From assembly GCA_038532735.1 (NCBI GenBank), contig JBCBAC010000012.1, positions 1-54,355 of the forward strand: 54,355 nucleotides of DNA, written 5' to 3'. Position 1 is the first letter of the stretch. Each line of letters starts with the position of its first letter. Below the pieces are notes generated by a model that was not told where the DNA came from, searched no databases, and worked only from the letters and a program-made list of their open reading frames with translations. The stretch is from JAHTBL01 sp038532735. GTDB lineage: Bacteria; Pseudomonadota; Alphaproteobacteria; Rhodobacterales; Rhodobacteraceae. This document shows positions 26,383 to 33,979 of the stretch, one piece after another. The position numbers were made by a program, and so were the translations under genes.

Positions 26383-27264
26383 ATGGACTATCCGGTGAGA
26401 ATGGATGTGACGCCCAAGGTCACGGGCTTTTTTGACGACGCGACGAACACGATTTCCTACGTGGTTCAAGACCCGGCAAGCACGGCCTGTGCGGTGGTCG
26501 ATAGCGTGATGGATATCGACTACGCAGCGGGGCGGATCACCTATGAGCACGCCGATCAGATGATCACCTTCATCCGCGAAAACGGGCTGGAGCTGGAGTG
26601 GATCATCGAGACCCATGTCCATGCCGACCACCTGTCAGGCGCGCCTTATATTCAGCGGGAGCTGGGCGGCAAGATTGGCATCGGGGATAAGATCACGGTC
26701 GTGCAGGATGTCTTTGGCAAGGTCTTTAACGAGGGCACCGAGTTTCAGCGCGACGGCTCGCAGTTTGATGCGCTGTTCAAGGAGGGCGACACATATCAGG
26801 TCGGTGAGATGGAGGTGTTCGTCATGGCCACGCCCGGTCATACGCCCGCTTGCATGGTGCATGTGATGGGCGACGCGGCGTTTGTAGGCGATACGCTGTT
26901 TATGCCCGATGGCGGCTCGGCCCGGTGCGATTTTCCCGGTGGTTCGGCGGAGGAGCTTTACGACTCAATTCAGAAGATACTGAACCTGCCTGATGCGATG
27001 CGGCTTTTCATGTGTCACGACTATGGACCCAATGGTCGGAACATCGCGTGGGAGACGACCGTGGGCGACGAGAAGGCCCATAACATCCATGTCGGGGGCG
27101 GAAAGACGAAAGAGGATTTCGTCAAGTTTCGCACCGAACGGGATGCGCAGCTGAGCATGCCCAAGCTGATCATCCCGTCCTTGCAGGTCAATATGCGAGC
27201 TGGCGAGGTGCCGACCGATAAGGACGGCAACCCGGTGCTGAAAGTGCCGGTGAACGGGCTTTAA
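26383..27264 (+). CDS. Persulfide dioxygenase (ETHE1-like metallo-beta-lactamase fold)
   Basis: A 293-residue iron-dependent enzyme that oxidises glutathione persulfide to sulfite. The metal motif is THVHADH near residue 70, with further ligands in TPGHTP, VGDTLF and CHDY. I use the ATG at 26383, which has GGGAGAG five bases before it; a GTG directly upstream at 26380 is in frame. It completes an operon with the two YeeE halves behind a SqrR/BigR-type operator, so sulfide or persulfide should induce it. Its stop codon overlaps the stop of the convergent znuA. Confidence 0.92.
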   Translation: MDYPVRMDVTPKVTGFFDDATNTISYVVQDPASTACAVVDSVMDIDYAAGRITYEHADQMITFIRENGLELEWIIETHVHADHLSGAPYIQRELGGKIGIGDKITVVQDVFGKVFNEGTEFQRDGSQFDALFKEGDTYQVGEMEVFVMATPGHTPACMVHVMGDAAFVGDTLFMPDGGSARCDFPGGSAEELYDSIQKILNLPDAMRLFMCHDYGPNGRNIAWETTVGDEKAHNIHVGGGKTKEDFVKFRTERDAQLSMPKLIIPSLQVNMRAGEVPTDKDGNPVLKVPVNGL

Positions 27265-28379
27265 TCGACGCACTCCGCCAGAGAGGCGGCCATGGCTTTG
27301 AGCAGGTTCGGATAAAATTCCGGGCCTTGCGCAATGGTGCTGCCAAGCGGGTCAATCACGACCGTCTTGGCATCTGTTCCTTCCAGAACAGTGTCGATCA
27401 TGCTGGTGTTGAATTGCGGCTCGGACATGGCGCAGCTTACGCCACGCTCCGTGATCTCGGCGCGCAGTTCTGCGATGCGGGCGGGGCTGGGATCAACCGC
27501 GTCGCCCTGACGGATGGCACCAAGCGGGGTCAGGCCGAACGGAGCTTCGAAATACTGATACGCGTCGTGGAATACGACATAGCTGGCGCTCTGCGCACCG
27601 CTTAGCGTTTCGGTAATCTCTGCCTTGGCGGCGGTGATTTCTGTACGTGCGGCTTCTGCATTGGCGGCATAGGCGGCTGCGTTATCTGGGTCCATCTCGG
27701 AGAGGGTGGCTGCGATCAGGTCCGTCCAGAGCAGCGCGTTGGCCGGGTCGAGCCAAGCATGCGGGTCAACGCCGTCATGCGCGTGATCGTGGTGATCGTG
27801 CCCGGCGTGATCGCCATGGTCATGCCCCGCGTGGTCTTCTTCTTTGGCGTGGTCATGTCCGTGATCGTGATCATGCTCTGCGCTGGCTTCCTCGGCGCCA
27901 TGATCGTGGTCGTGATCATGTTCGGCGTGCTCTTTCTTTTCGCCATGGTCATGATCCCCATGATCATGGTCTGCATGATCTTCCTTCTCGCCATGGTCAT
28001 GGCTGTCGTGATCATCGCCGTGCGGCTCGAACGTCACGGTTTCGCGGAAATCATGGAGCACCGTGCCATCCACGCCGATCAACTCGATCTTTGTGGCGTC
28101 GCCGGCGAGTGTGTCGAGCGGACCTTCAAGCCATGGCGTCAGCGCTTCGCCGATCCAGATGACGAGGTCGGCGTCATCAAGCGCCTGCGCTTCCGACGGG
28201 CGCATGGCGTGGCCATGTGGCGACGCGTTGGCAGGCACGATCAGATCGGGAGTGCCGACGCCTTCCATGACGCGGGCCGTCAAGGCGTGAATGGGGAGAA
28301 TATCCGTCGCGACGCGTGGGGCGTCAGCGGCAGCAGCGAGCGGGGCCAAAGTCAGAATCAGCGGTGCGATATGTTTCAT
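27261..28379 (-). CDS. znuA: Zinc ABC transporter substrate-binding protein ZnuA
   Basis: A 372-residue periplasmic zinc-binding protein with a signal peptide (MKHIAPLILTLAPLAAAA). Metal ligands are likely the histidines in SPHGHAMRPSEA, DPHAWLDP and VFHDAYQYFE, plus a late acidic residue. A very long His/Asp-rich loop covers residues about 120-202 and contains 28 histidines. The frame stays open far upstream to 28925, but that part is antisense to msrA. A Zur-type palindrome begins ten bases before the ATG. No znuB, znuC or zur gene is adjacent. Confidence 0.95.
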   Translation of the reverse strand: MKHIAPLILTLAPLAAAADAPRVATDILPIHALTARVMEGVGTPDLIVPANASPHGHAMRPSEAQALDDADLVIWIGEALTPWLEGPLDTLAGDATKIELIGVDGTVLHDFRETVTFEPHGDDHDSHDHGEKEDHADHDHGDHDHGEKKEHAEHDHDHDHGAEEASAEHDHDHGHDHAKEEDHAGHDHGDHAGHDHHDHAHDGVDPHAWLDPANALLWTDLIAATLSEMDPDNAAAYAANAEAARTEITAAKAEITETLSGAQSASYVVFHDAYQYFEAPFGLTPLGAIRQGDAVDPSPARIAELRAEITERGVSCAMSEPQFNTSMIDTVLEGTDAKTVVIDPLGSTIAQGPEFYPNLLKAMAASLAECVD

Positions 28380-28389
28380 AAACGTCGTT

Positions 28390-28406
28390 ATGTTATAGTA
28401 TAACAT
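28390..28406. promoter_or_regulatory. Zur box
   Basis: A perfect 17-base palindrome with arms ATGTTATA and TATAACAT around a central G. It matches the core of known Zur operators (ATGTTATANTATAACAT). It lies 11-27 bases before the znuA start codon, so Zur with bound zinc would block znuA; the divergent msrA is about 100 bases away. Confidence 0.85.
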
Positions 28407-28505
28407 TACTCGCAAGGCACAAACCTCACGGCTGCGTGCGGGTGCTGGATTTTTACCCGGCACAGTCCCACTTAATAGACAACAAACACACCGAGAGGAG
28501 ATCGC

Positions 28506-29015
28506 ATGGCACAGGAACGCGCCGTTTTGGCTGGGGGATGCTTTTGGGGGATGCAGGATCTGATCCGCAAGCTGCCCGGAGTGGAGAAAACGCGGGTAGG
28601 CTATACGGGCGGCGATGTGCCGAATGCCACCTATCGCAACCATGGGACCCATGCGGAAGGGATTGAAATTCTGTTTGATCCCGAGGTGATTTCCTACCGT
28701 CGTCTGCTGGAGTTCTTCTTCCAAATTCATGACCCAACCACCTTGAACCGTCAGGGCAATGACCGAGGTATGTCTTACCGGTCGGCGATTTACTATGTCG
28801 ATGAAGCTCAGAAGGCGGAAGCGCTGAACACGATTGCCGATGTCGAAGCCACCGGGTTCTGGCCCGGCAAGGTTGTGACTGAAGTCGAACCGGTCGGTGA
28901 TTTCTGGGAAGCGGAGCCGGAGCATCAGGATTATCTAGAGCGGATCCCGCATGGCTACACGTGCCACTTCATCCGTCCCGACTGGGTGCTGCCGCGCCGG
29001 GACGCAGCAGAGTAG
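28506..29015 (+). CDS. msrA: Peptide methionine sulfoxide reductase MsrA
   Basis: A 169-residue cytoplasmic enzyme that reduces methionine-S-sulfoxide. The catalytic cysteine is Cys12 in GGCFWG, followed by the family segments VGYTGGD, YRNHGTHAEGIEI and NRQGNDRGMSYRSAIYY. GAGAGGAG precedes the ATG. A divergent MsrA-like gene starts one base inside its stop codon. Confidence 0.95.
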   Translation: MAQERAVLAGGCFWGMQDLIRKLPGVEKTRVGYTGGDVPNATYRNHGTHAEGIEILFDPEVISYRRLLEFFFQIHDPTTLNRQGNDRGMSYRSAIYYVDEAQKAEALNTIADVEATGFWPGKVVTEVEPVGDFWEAEPEHQDYLERIPHGYTCHFIRPDWVLPRRDAAE

Positions 29016-29497
29016 TGCAACGGATCGGACTTGGCGGAGGGTGCCATTGGTGCACGGAGGCGGTGGTGCAAGAGCTGGCGGGCGTGACCTCGGCCGCGCA
29101 AGGCTTCATCGCCAGCGAGCCACCGCAGGACAGCTATTCAGAGGCGGTCGATGTGATGTTCGACCCGGACGTATTGCCACTGGAGGCGCTGCTTGAGGTG
29201 CATTTGCGGACTCATGCCAGCCAATCCAATCACAAGATGCGTGGGAAATACCGGAGCGCTGTGTATGTACATAGCGAAGCGCAAGGGCTTGAGGTTGCCC
29301 ATGCGCTTGCCCGCCTGCAGCATGGCTTTGATGCGCCGCTGGTGACGCAGGTTCTGAGGTTTGTTTCGTTCAAACCATCAGACGAGCGTTTTCAAAATTA
29401 CGCGGCCCGTCATAGGGGTGGACCGTTTTGCGCGCGCTATATTGATCCGAAACTGGACATGCTGCGGGCGCAATTCGGCGCGTTTGTGAGAGCCTGA
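29015..29497 (+). CDS. Divergent MsrA-like protein with a CHWC active-site motif
   Basis: A 160-residue MsrA-fold protein. The start is a GTG at 29015 overlapping the msrA stop (TAGTG). In place of the canonical GCFWG the motif is GGCHWCTEA (Cys10, Cys13), so the phenylalanine is lost and a CxxC pair is formed. SYSEAVDVMFDPDVLPLEALLEVHL and KMRGKYRSAVYV match the MsrA core, but the conserved GTHAEG segment is changed. It may be a specialised reductase or have another redox role. Coupled translation suggests it assists MsrA. Confidence 0.85.
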   Translation: MQRIGLGGGCHWCTEAVVQELAGVTSAAQGFIASEPPQDSYSEAVDVMFDPDVLPLEALLEVHLRTHASQSNHKMRGKYRSAVYVHSEAQGLEVAHALARLQHGFDAPLVTQVLRFVSFKPSDERFQNYAARHRGGPFCARYIDPKLDMLRAQFGAFVRA

Positions 29498-29625
29498 GAC
29501 CGGCGGTCGTTAAGCATGTCCACTACATAAAACGCCTGTTGAGGTAGTTTCGTTCCATTAAAAACTGTAATTATTTCAATAATTTAGATTTAATTCCGCA
29601 ATGCCGCTTTTTTCGCATCAAAGCG

Positions 29626-29650
29626 GGAACAAATATTGCATCTACCCGTT
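29626..29650 (+). promoter_or_regulatory. EcfG-type general stress promoter before the PRC-barrel gene
   Basis: GGAAC (29626-29630) and CGTT (29647-29650) are separated by exactly 16 bases, the standard layout of promoters read by the alphaproteobacterial general stress sigma factor EcfG. The gene starts 55 bases later. Confidence 0.75.
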
Positions 29651-29704
29651 GGCTCCCCATCAGTCGGCCTGTGAGGACGACACCACTAAAATGGGAGTCA
29701 CACT

Positions 29705-30574
29705 ATGAAACGTTTTATGGCAACTACAGCTGCTGCACTCGTTCTGAGCACCGGTGCCTATGCAGACACCACAATGAACCAGTTCGATGAAGTCACCTTT
29801 GATGCAGAGAAAAACCTCAACGCATCCGAGTTCATCGGCATGCGCGTCTATGCATCTGAAGCTGATATCGCCGGAACCATCCCCGAAGGTGGCGAAACCG
29901 AGTGGGACGATATCGGTGAGATCAACGAGTTGGTTCTGACCCGTGACGGCAATGTGCAGAATGTCATCGTTGGTGTGGGCGGTTTCCTTGGTATGGGTGA
30001 AAAAGACGTCGCGATGTCGATGGATCAGATCAAGTTCGTGGCAGAGGAAGGCGACTCGGGTGAGTTCTTTCTGGTCGTGAACGCCAATGCGGCCGGCGTG
30101 GAAGAAGCCCCGGCGTATGAGCGCACATCCATGACCGGCGGCTGGGGTGACACTGTCGAGGCAGAAGCTGAGCAAGCTGAAGCCGAAGTCACTGAAGCTG
30201 CAAATGAAGTCGAAGCTGACGCGGAAATGGCCGCCGAAAACGTCGAGCGTGAAATGCTTGAAGCGCCCGAAGTTGAGCGGGACGGCTACACGACCGTGCA
30301 GGTCGACGACATGACGACCGAAGATCTGACAGGTGCGCGTGTTTACGGCACGAACGATGAAGATGTTGGCGAAATCGGTGAGCTGCTGCTGACCGACAAC
30401 GGCAAGATGGACCGCGCCGTGATTGACGTGGGCGGCTTCCTTGGTCTGGGTGAAAAGTCTGTCGCTGTGACCTTTGACGAGTTGCAGATCAAGCGCAGCG
30501 ATGATGGCGAGGTGCGCGTCTATATCGACAGCACGCAAGAGCGCCTTGAGCAACAGCCGACCTACGAAGGCTAA
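29705..30574 (+). CDS. Secreted protein with two PRC-barrel domains
   Basis: A 289-residue exported protein with a signal peptide (MKRFMATTAAALVLSTGAYA). Two PRC-barrel-like repeats are visible, about residues 35-120 and 200-280, each with DIGEINEL/EIGELLL and VGGFLGMGEK/VGGFLGLGEK. A Glu/Ala-rich helical linker (about 148-182) joins them. PRC-barrel proteins are frequent general-stress genes in alphaproteobacteria, which agrees with the EcfG-type promoter upstream. The function in the envelope is unknown. An intrinsic terminator follows. Confidence 0.88.
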   Translation: MKRFMATTAAALVLSTGAYADTTMNQFDEVTFDAEKNLNASEFIGMRVYASEADIAGTIPEGGETEWDDIGEINELVLTRDGNVQNVIVGVGGFLGMGEKDVAMSMDQIKFVAEEGDSGEFFLVVNANAAGVEEAPAYERTSMTGGWGDTVEAEAEQAEAEVTEAANEVEADAEMAAENVEREMLEAPEVERDGYTTVQVDDMTTEDLTGARVYGTNDEDVGEIGELLLTDNGKMDRAVIDVGGFLGLGEKSVAVTFDELQIKRSDDGEVRVYIDSTQERLEQQPTYEG

Positions 30575-30597
30575 ATCTGTTGAGTTGTGACGAAACG

Positions 30598-30628
30598 AAG
30601 GGCCGCTCCGTGATGGGGCGGCCTTTTT
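30598..30628 (+). terminator. Intrinsic terminator after the PRC-barrel gene
   Basis: GGCCGCTCC (30601-30609) pairs with GGGGCGGCC (30615-30623, one G-T pair) around GTGAT, followed by five T. It ends the PRC-barrel transcript and separates it from the convergent homocysteine methyltransferase gene. Confidence 0.87.
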
Positions 30629-30631
30629 GAT

Positions 30632-31525
30632 TCAAACGATCGTGTGGCCTTCCGCGATCAACGTGTCATGCACGGCTTTAATATGGGCGGGGCTAATCTC
30701 GCAACATCCGCCGATAATCGTGGCCCCTTGTGCGACCCAGCTTGACGTGAAGCGTGCGTAGGCGTCCGGGTCCAAATCCTGCCGTTTGCTAAGCGCGTCG
30801 ACTGTGGGGGCATCTTTCAAAAAGCCTTTTGAGATTTCCGTAAAGCCGTTCGCATAGCCACCGAAGGGGAGCGTGCCCGTGGCAAAGACTTCCATCGCGG
30901 CGCCCATCACTTCGGGGGCAGAGCAATTGGCAAGGATTGCAGCAGCGCCGGTCTCGGCAACGGACAGCGCCTCTACCAGCGGCTCGCCAGAGCGCAGCTT
31001 TGTGCCGTCGGCATCATCCAGCGTGAAGGCGAGCCAGACCGGGGTGTCGATCCCCTGCATTGCAGCGATGGCACCGCGGGCGGCCTCGATGGAGGGCACC
31101 GTTTCGAAACCAATGACATCGACATAGGGTGCGATGGCTTTGGCCAATTCGGCGTAAAGCGGTGCGGCTTCAGCAGCAGGCGGGTGCAGATCCGCGCGGT
31201 AGCTGGCGATCAGCGGGCCAATTGAGCCGAGGATCCGCTTGGCCGGGTTGGCGTCACGGGCTGCTTTTGCCTCTGCCAGTGCAGCTGAGATCAGGTCAGG
31301 CAGCGGCGTGGTCACGCCCGCCTTCTCAAGACGGTCACGGTGCAGGGCATAGGTGTTCGTGGCGATTACCGTCGCCCCGGCCTCGTAGAAATCGCGGTGA
31401 ACCTCTTCGACCAGGCCGGGGTGGTCAATCATCACCTGAGTGGACCACAGCGCGGTCGGCTTGTCGCCCGAGCGGTGAACAAGTTCCTGACCCAAGCCGC
31501 CGTCGAGAAGAGTAATTTCTGCCAT
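30632..31525 (-). CDS. Homocysteine S-methyltransferase family protein
   Basis: A 297-residue zinc enzyme of the homocysteine S-methyltransferase/BHMT family that transfers a methyl group to homocysteine. The N-terminus LLDGGLGQEL and the zinc cysteines in ILANCSAPE and in GGCCEISPAHI (near residue 270) are present. The methyl donor (S-methylmethionine, betaine or another) cannot be read from the sequence. It stands alone, downstream of rpmJ, from which it is separated by a terminator. Confidence 0.9.
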   Translation of the reverse strand: MAEITLLDGGLGQELVHRSGDKPTALWSTQVMIDHPGLVEEVHRDFYEAGATVIATNTYALHRDRLEKAGVTTPLPDLISAALAEAKAARDANPAKRILGSIGPLIASYRADLHPPAAEAAPLYAELAKAIAPYVDVIGFETVPSIEAARGAIAAMQGIDTPVWLAFTLDDADGTKLRSGEPLVEALSVAETGAAAILANCSAPEVMGAAMEVFATGTLPFGGYANGFTEISKGFLKDAPTVDALSKRQDLDPDAYARFTSSWVAQGATIIGGCCEISPAHIKAVHDTLIAEGHTIV

Positions 31526-31540
31526 GTGGCCTCCGAAGAC

Positions 31541-31569
31541 AAAAAAGCCGCCCGGAAAGGCGGCCTTTT
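31541..31569 (-). terminator. Intrinsic terminator of rpmJ
   Basis: Read on the minus strand, GCCGCC (31564-31559) and GGCGGC (31552-31547) pair around TTTCCG and are followed by six T (31546-31541). It lies 20 bases after the rpmJ stop codon. Confidence 0.87.
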
Positions 31570-31588
31570 CAACGATATATCGTGCGGC

Positions 31589-31714
31589 TTAGCCCTGACG
31601 AGCTTTGAACCGACGCTGTGTTTTGTTGATCACATACACACGGCCCTTGCGGCGCACGACGCGACAGTCGCGGTGACGCTGCTTGAGCGAGCGGAGCGAA
31701 TTTCTGACCTTCAT
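31589..31714 (-). CDS. rpmJ: 50S ribosomal protein L36
   Basis: A 41-residue, highly basic ribosomal protein that binds 23S rRNA. Reading from the ATG at 31714 gives MKVRNSLRSLKQRH, then a middle with a single cysteine, and the end NKTQRRFKARQG. This is the alphaproteobacterial form that lacks the four-ligand zinc site. It is a single-gene unit with its own terminator, next to tRNA-Val. Confidence 0.96.
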   Translation of the reverse strand: MKVRNSLRSLKQRHRDCRVVRRKGRVYVINKTQRRFKARQG

Positions 31715-31766
31715 CTGGTCTTCTCCTGTTTCGCGGCGCGTCCCTGCGCCTGGGGTTTCAAAATCA

Positions 31767-31841
31767 TGGTGGGCACTACTGGGATTGAACCAGTGACCCC
31801 TTCGATGTCAACGAAGTGCTCTACCGCTGAGCTAAGCGCCC
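31767..31841 (-). tRNA. tRNA-Val (anticodon GAC)
   Basis: On the minus strand the acceptor arms GGGCGCT (31841-31835) and AGTGCCC (31777-31771) pair with one G-T, the D arm reads GCTCAGCGGTAGAGC, and the anticodon loop TTGACAT holds GAC (31809-31807). The T arm contains GGTTCAATCC. The discriminator A and CCA end are encoded. It is a complete cloverleaf of 75 bases and lies upstream of rpmJ on the same strand. Confidence 0.96.
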
Positions 31842-32001
31842 ATGATACCGTAAGCCACGCACATCAGGTCCCAAAAACAAAAGGGACGCGAAGTGCATCG
31901 CGTCAGGTGTGGGGTCTATAAAAGGAGTCGATCAGGGGATCAAGGGCTTTTGGACTTTCCTTGAATCAGTCTATGTTTAGGGCACCAGAGCAGGAATGAA
32001 G

Positions 32002-32862
32002 ATGCCCAAATACGCTTTCACCTTGGACACGCCCGAAGTGCAAACGACATCGCTTGTTTTTGCGTCGCCCCATAGCGGTGCGGACTATCCAGACACGTTC
32101 CTGAAAAGCACGGTTCTGGACAAGCGCACGATCCGCTCGTCCGAGGATGCCTTTGTGGACGAGCTTTTCTCAAGCGCGCCCGAGTTTGGCGCACCGTTCT
32201 TGAAGGCGGGGGCGCCGCGGGCCTATCTGGATTTGAACCGCTCGTGTGATGAGTTGGACCCGGCCTTGATCGAGGATGTGCGCAAGATCGCCCATAATCC
32301 GCGGGTTGCGTCGGGTCTGGGCGTTGTGCCGCGCGTTGTGGCCAATGGGCGCGCGATTTACCGGGGCAAGCTGCCCCGGCACGAGGCGCGTCACCGGATT
32401 GAGGCTTATTGGCGGCCGTATCACGAGAAACTGCAAAGCCTTCTAGACGCCACGCAGGCGCAATTTGGCGAGGCCGTGCTGATTGACTGCCATTCGATGC
32501 CGCATGAGGCGATTGACACCATTGCGCGCGGAGCCACGGCGCGGCCCGAGGTTGTGCTGGGCGACCGGTTTGGTGCGTCTGCGCGGTCGGATATCGTCGA
32601 CCGGGTTGAGGCCGCGTTTATTCGTGCCGGGCTACGCGTTGTGCGCAATGCGCCGTTTGCCGGGGCATACATCGCGCAGACCTATGGGCGGCCGTCGCGA
32701 GGTCAGCATGTCGTGCAAATCGAAATTGATCGGTCCCTCTACATGAACGAATACGCGGTCACGAAATCTGCCCATTTCGAGGATTTCCGGGCTGTTCTGA
32801 GATCGGTGATCGCGGAACTGGTCACGATTGGAGAGCAATCCCTGCCGCTGGCTGCGGAATAG
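32002..32862 (+). CDS. N-formylglutamate amidohydrolase family protein
   Basis: A 286-residue zinc hydrolase family protein. FASPHSGADYP, RAYLDLNRSCDELDP and LIDCHSMPHEA contain the expected metal-binding residues. N-formylglutamate deformylation in histidine breakdown is the classic role, but no other hut genes are here and the family also includes other amidases. I chose the ATG at 32002 because AGGA is six bases before it; an ATG at 31996 is possible too. Confidence 0.88.
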   Translation: MPKYAFTLDTPEVQTTSLVFASPHSGADYPDTFLKSTVLDKRTIRSSEDAFVDELFSSAPEFGAPFLKAGAPRAYLDLNRSCDELDPALIEDVRKIAHNPRVASGLGVVPRVVANGRAIYRGKLPRHEARHRIEAYWRPYHEKLQSLLDATQAQFGEAVLIDCHSMPHEAIDTIARGATARPEVVLGDRFGASARSDIVDRVEAAFIRAGLRVVRNAPFAGAYIAQTYGRPSRGQHVVQIEIDRSLYMNEYAVTKSAHFEDFRAVLRSVIAELVTIGEQSLPLAAE

Positions 32863-32926
32863 CGCCAATTTGAATAGACGCCCGAAATGGGTGGGCCACC
32901 TCACGTGCTGCGCGTTATAGCGCGGT

Positions 32927-33979
32927 ATGTTGTTTCCTCTTCCCTCTGACGATGAACTCTACCGCGCGCTTCTGGAGCGTGATCCGCTTTATGACGGGCA
33001 GGCTTATGTGGCTGTCCGCTCTACCGGGATATTCTGTCGGCTGACATGCCCCGCGCGCAAACCAAAGCGCGAGAATTGCCAATTCTTCGAGAATATCGGT
33101 GCGTGTCTGGAAGCGGGGTATCGCGCTTGCAAGCGCTGCAAGCCCATGGGGCCGCAAGCCACGCAAGACCCGGTGATCGCCAAATTGATGGGCGCGCTTG
33201 AGGCTGCGCCGGACCGGCGATGGTCCGAAGGTGATATCATCGCGATGGGGATTGACCCTTCAACCGCGCGGCGCGCGTTTCAGCGTCAGTTTGGGATGAC
33301 CTTCCTGAAGATGGCACGGTTAGAGCGGCTTCGGCGGGGCTTTGAGGCGATGCAAGGCGGTGGGCGCGTGATTGATGCGCAGCTTGAGGCGGGGTTTGAC
33401 AGTCAGGCGGGTTTTGCAAATGCGTTTGCGAAATTGCTGGGCCAGCCCCCCGGTGCGCTGAGCCGTGATCCGATGCTGCGGGCGGATTGGTTGCAGACCC
33501 CGCTTGGGCCGATGATCGCGGTGGCGGATAAACGCGCGCTGCATCTGCTCGAATTTGCGGATCGCAAGGCGCTGCCCGGAGAACTCAAGCGGCTTTACAA
33601 GGATTGTAAGGGCAATCTCGGGATCGGGCGGTTCGGCGTTCATGCGCAAGTCGAAGAGGAGCAGCGCGCGTATTTTGACGGCAACACGGCGCGCTTTACG
33701 GTGCCGCTGGCGCTACACGGAACGGACTACACCCGGCGTGTCTGGGAGGCGCTTCTAACAATTCCGGCAGGCGAGACGCGCAGCTATGGGGATTTGGCAA
33801 AGGCGCTTGGCCAGCCGACGGCGACGCGTGCTGTTGCGCGGGCGAATGGGGCCAATCAGATCGCGCTGATTGTGCCATGTCACCGCGTGATTGGCGCGGA
33901 TGGGTCGCTGACAGGTTATGGTGGTGGTCTGTGGCGCAAGCAGCAGCTTATCGAGATTGAGCGCAAATACTTACCTTAG
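32927..33979 (+). CDS. ada: Ada-type methyl-DNA repair protein and regulator
   Basis: A 350-residue protein with the three Ada parts. The N-terminal zinc domain has its four cysteines in GIFCRLTCPARKP and CKRCKP, and one of them accepts methyl from phosphotriesters. An AraC-type helix-turn-helix follows (PSTARRAFQRQFGMTF). The C-terminal O6-methylguanine transferase has the active cysteine in LIVPCHRVIG. It repairs alkylated DNA and probably activates its own regulon. Its last nine bases overlap the end of the convergent dinB. Confidence 0.95.
   Translation: MLFPLPSDDELYRALLERDPLYDGQAYVAVRSTGIFCRLTCPARKPKRENCQFFENIGACLEAGYRACKRCKPMGPQATQDPVIAKLMGALEAAPDRRWSEGDIIAMGIDPSTARRAFQRQFGMTFLKMARLERLRRGFEAMQGGGRVIDAQLEAGFDSQAGFANAFAKLLGQPPGALSRDPMLRADWLQTPLGPMIAVADKRALHLLEFADRKALPGELKRLYKDCKGNLGIGRFGVHAQVEEEQRAYFDGNTARFTVPLALHGTDYTRRVWEALLTIPAGETRSYGDLAKALGQPTATRAVARANGANQIALIVPCHRVIGADGSLTGYGGGLWRKQQLIEIERKYLP

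Noticed and set aside
27716..28015. Tandem repeat or satellite DNA
   Set aside because: The periodic sequence is the coding region of the ZnuA histidine-rich loop (repeated CAT/GAC codons on the minus strand), in frame with a complete protein.
28380..28925. N-terminal extension of ZnuA by up to 182 residues
   Set aside because: The extension runs antisense through msrA and across the Zur box, and the signal peptide starts at the ATG at 28379.
31767..31841. Integration site at tRNA-Val
   Set aside because: No integrase, no duplicated tRNA end and no foreign-looking genes lie next to it.
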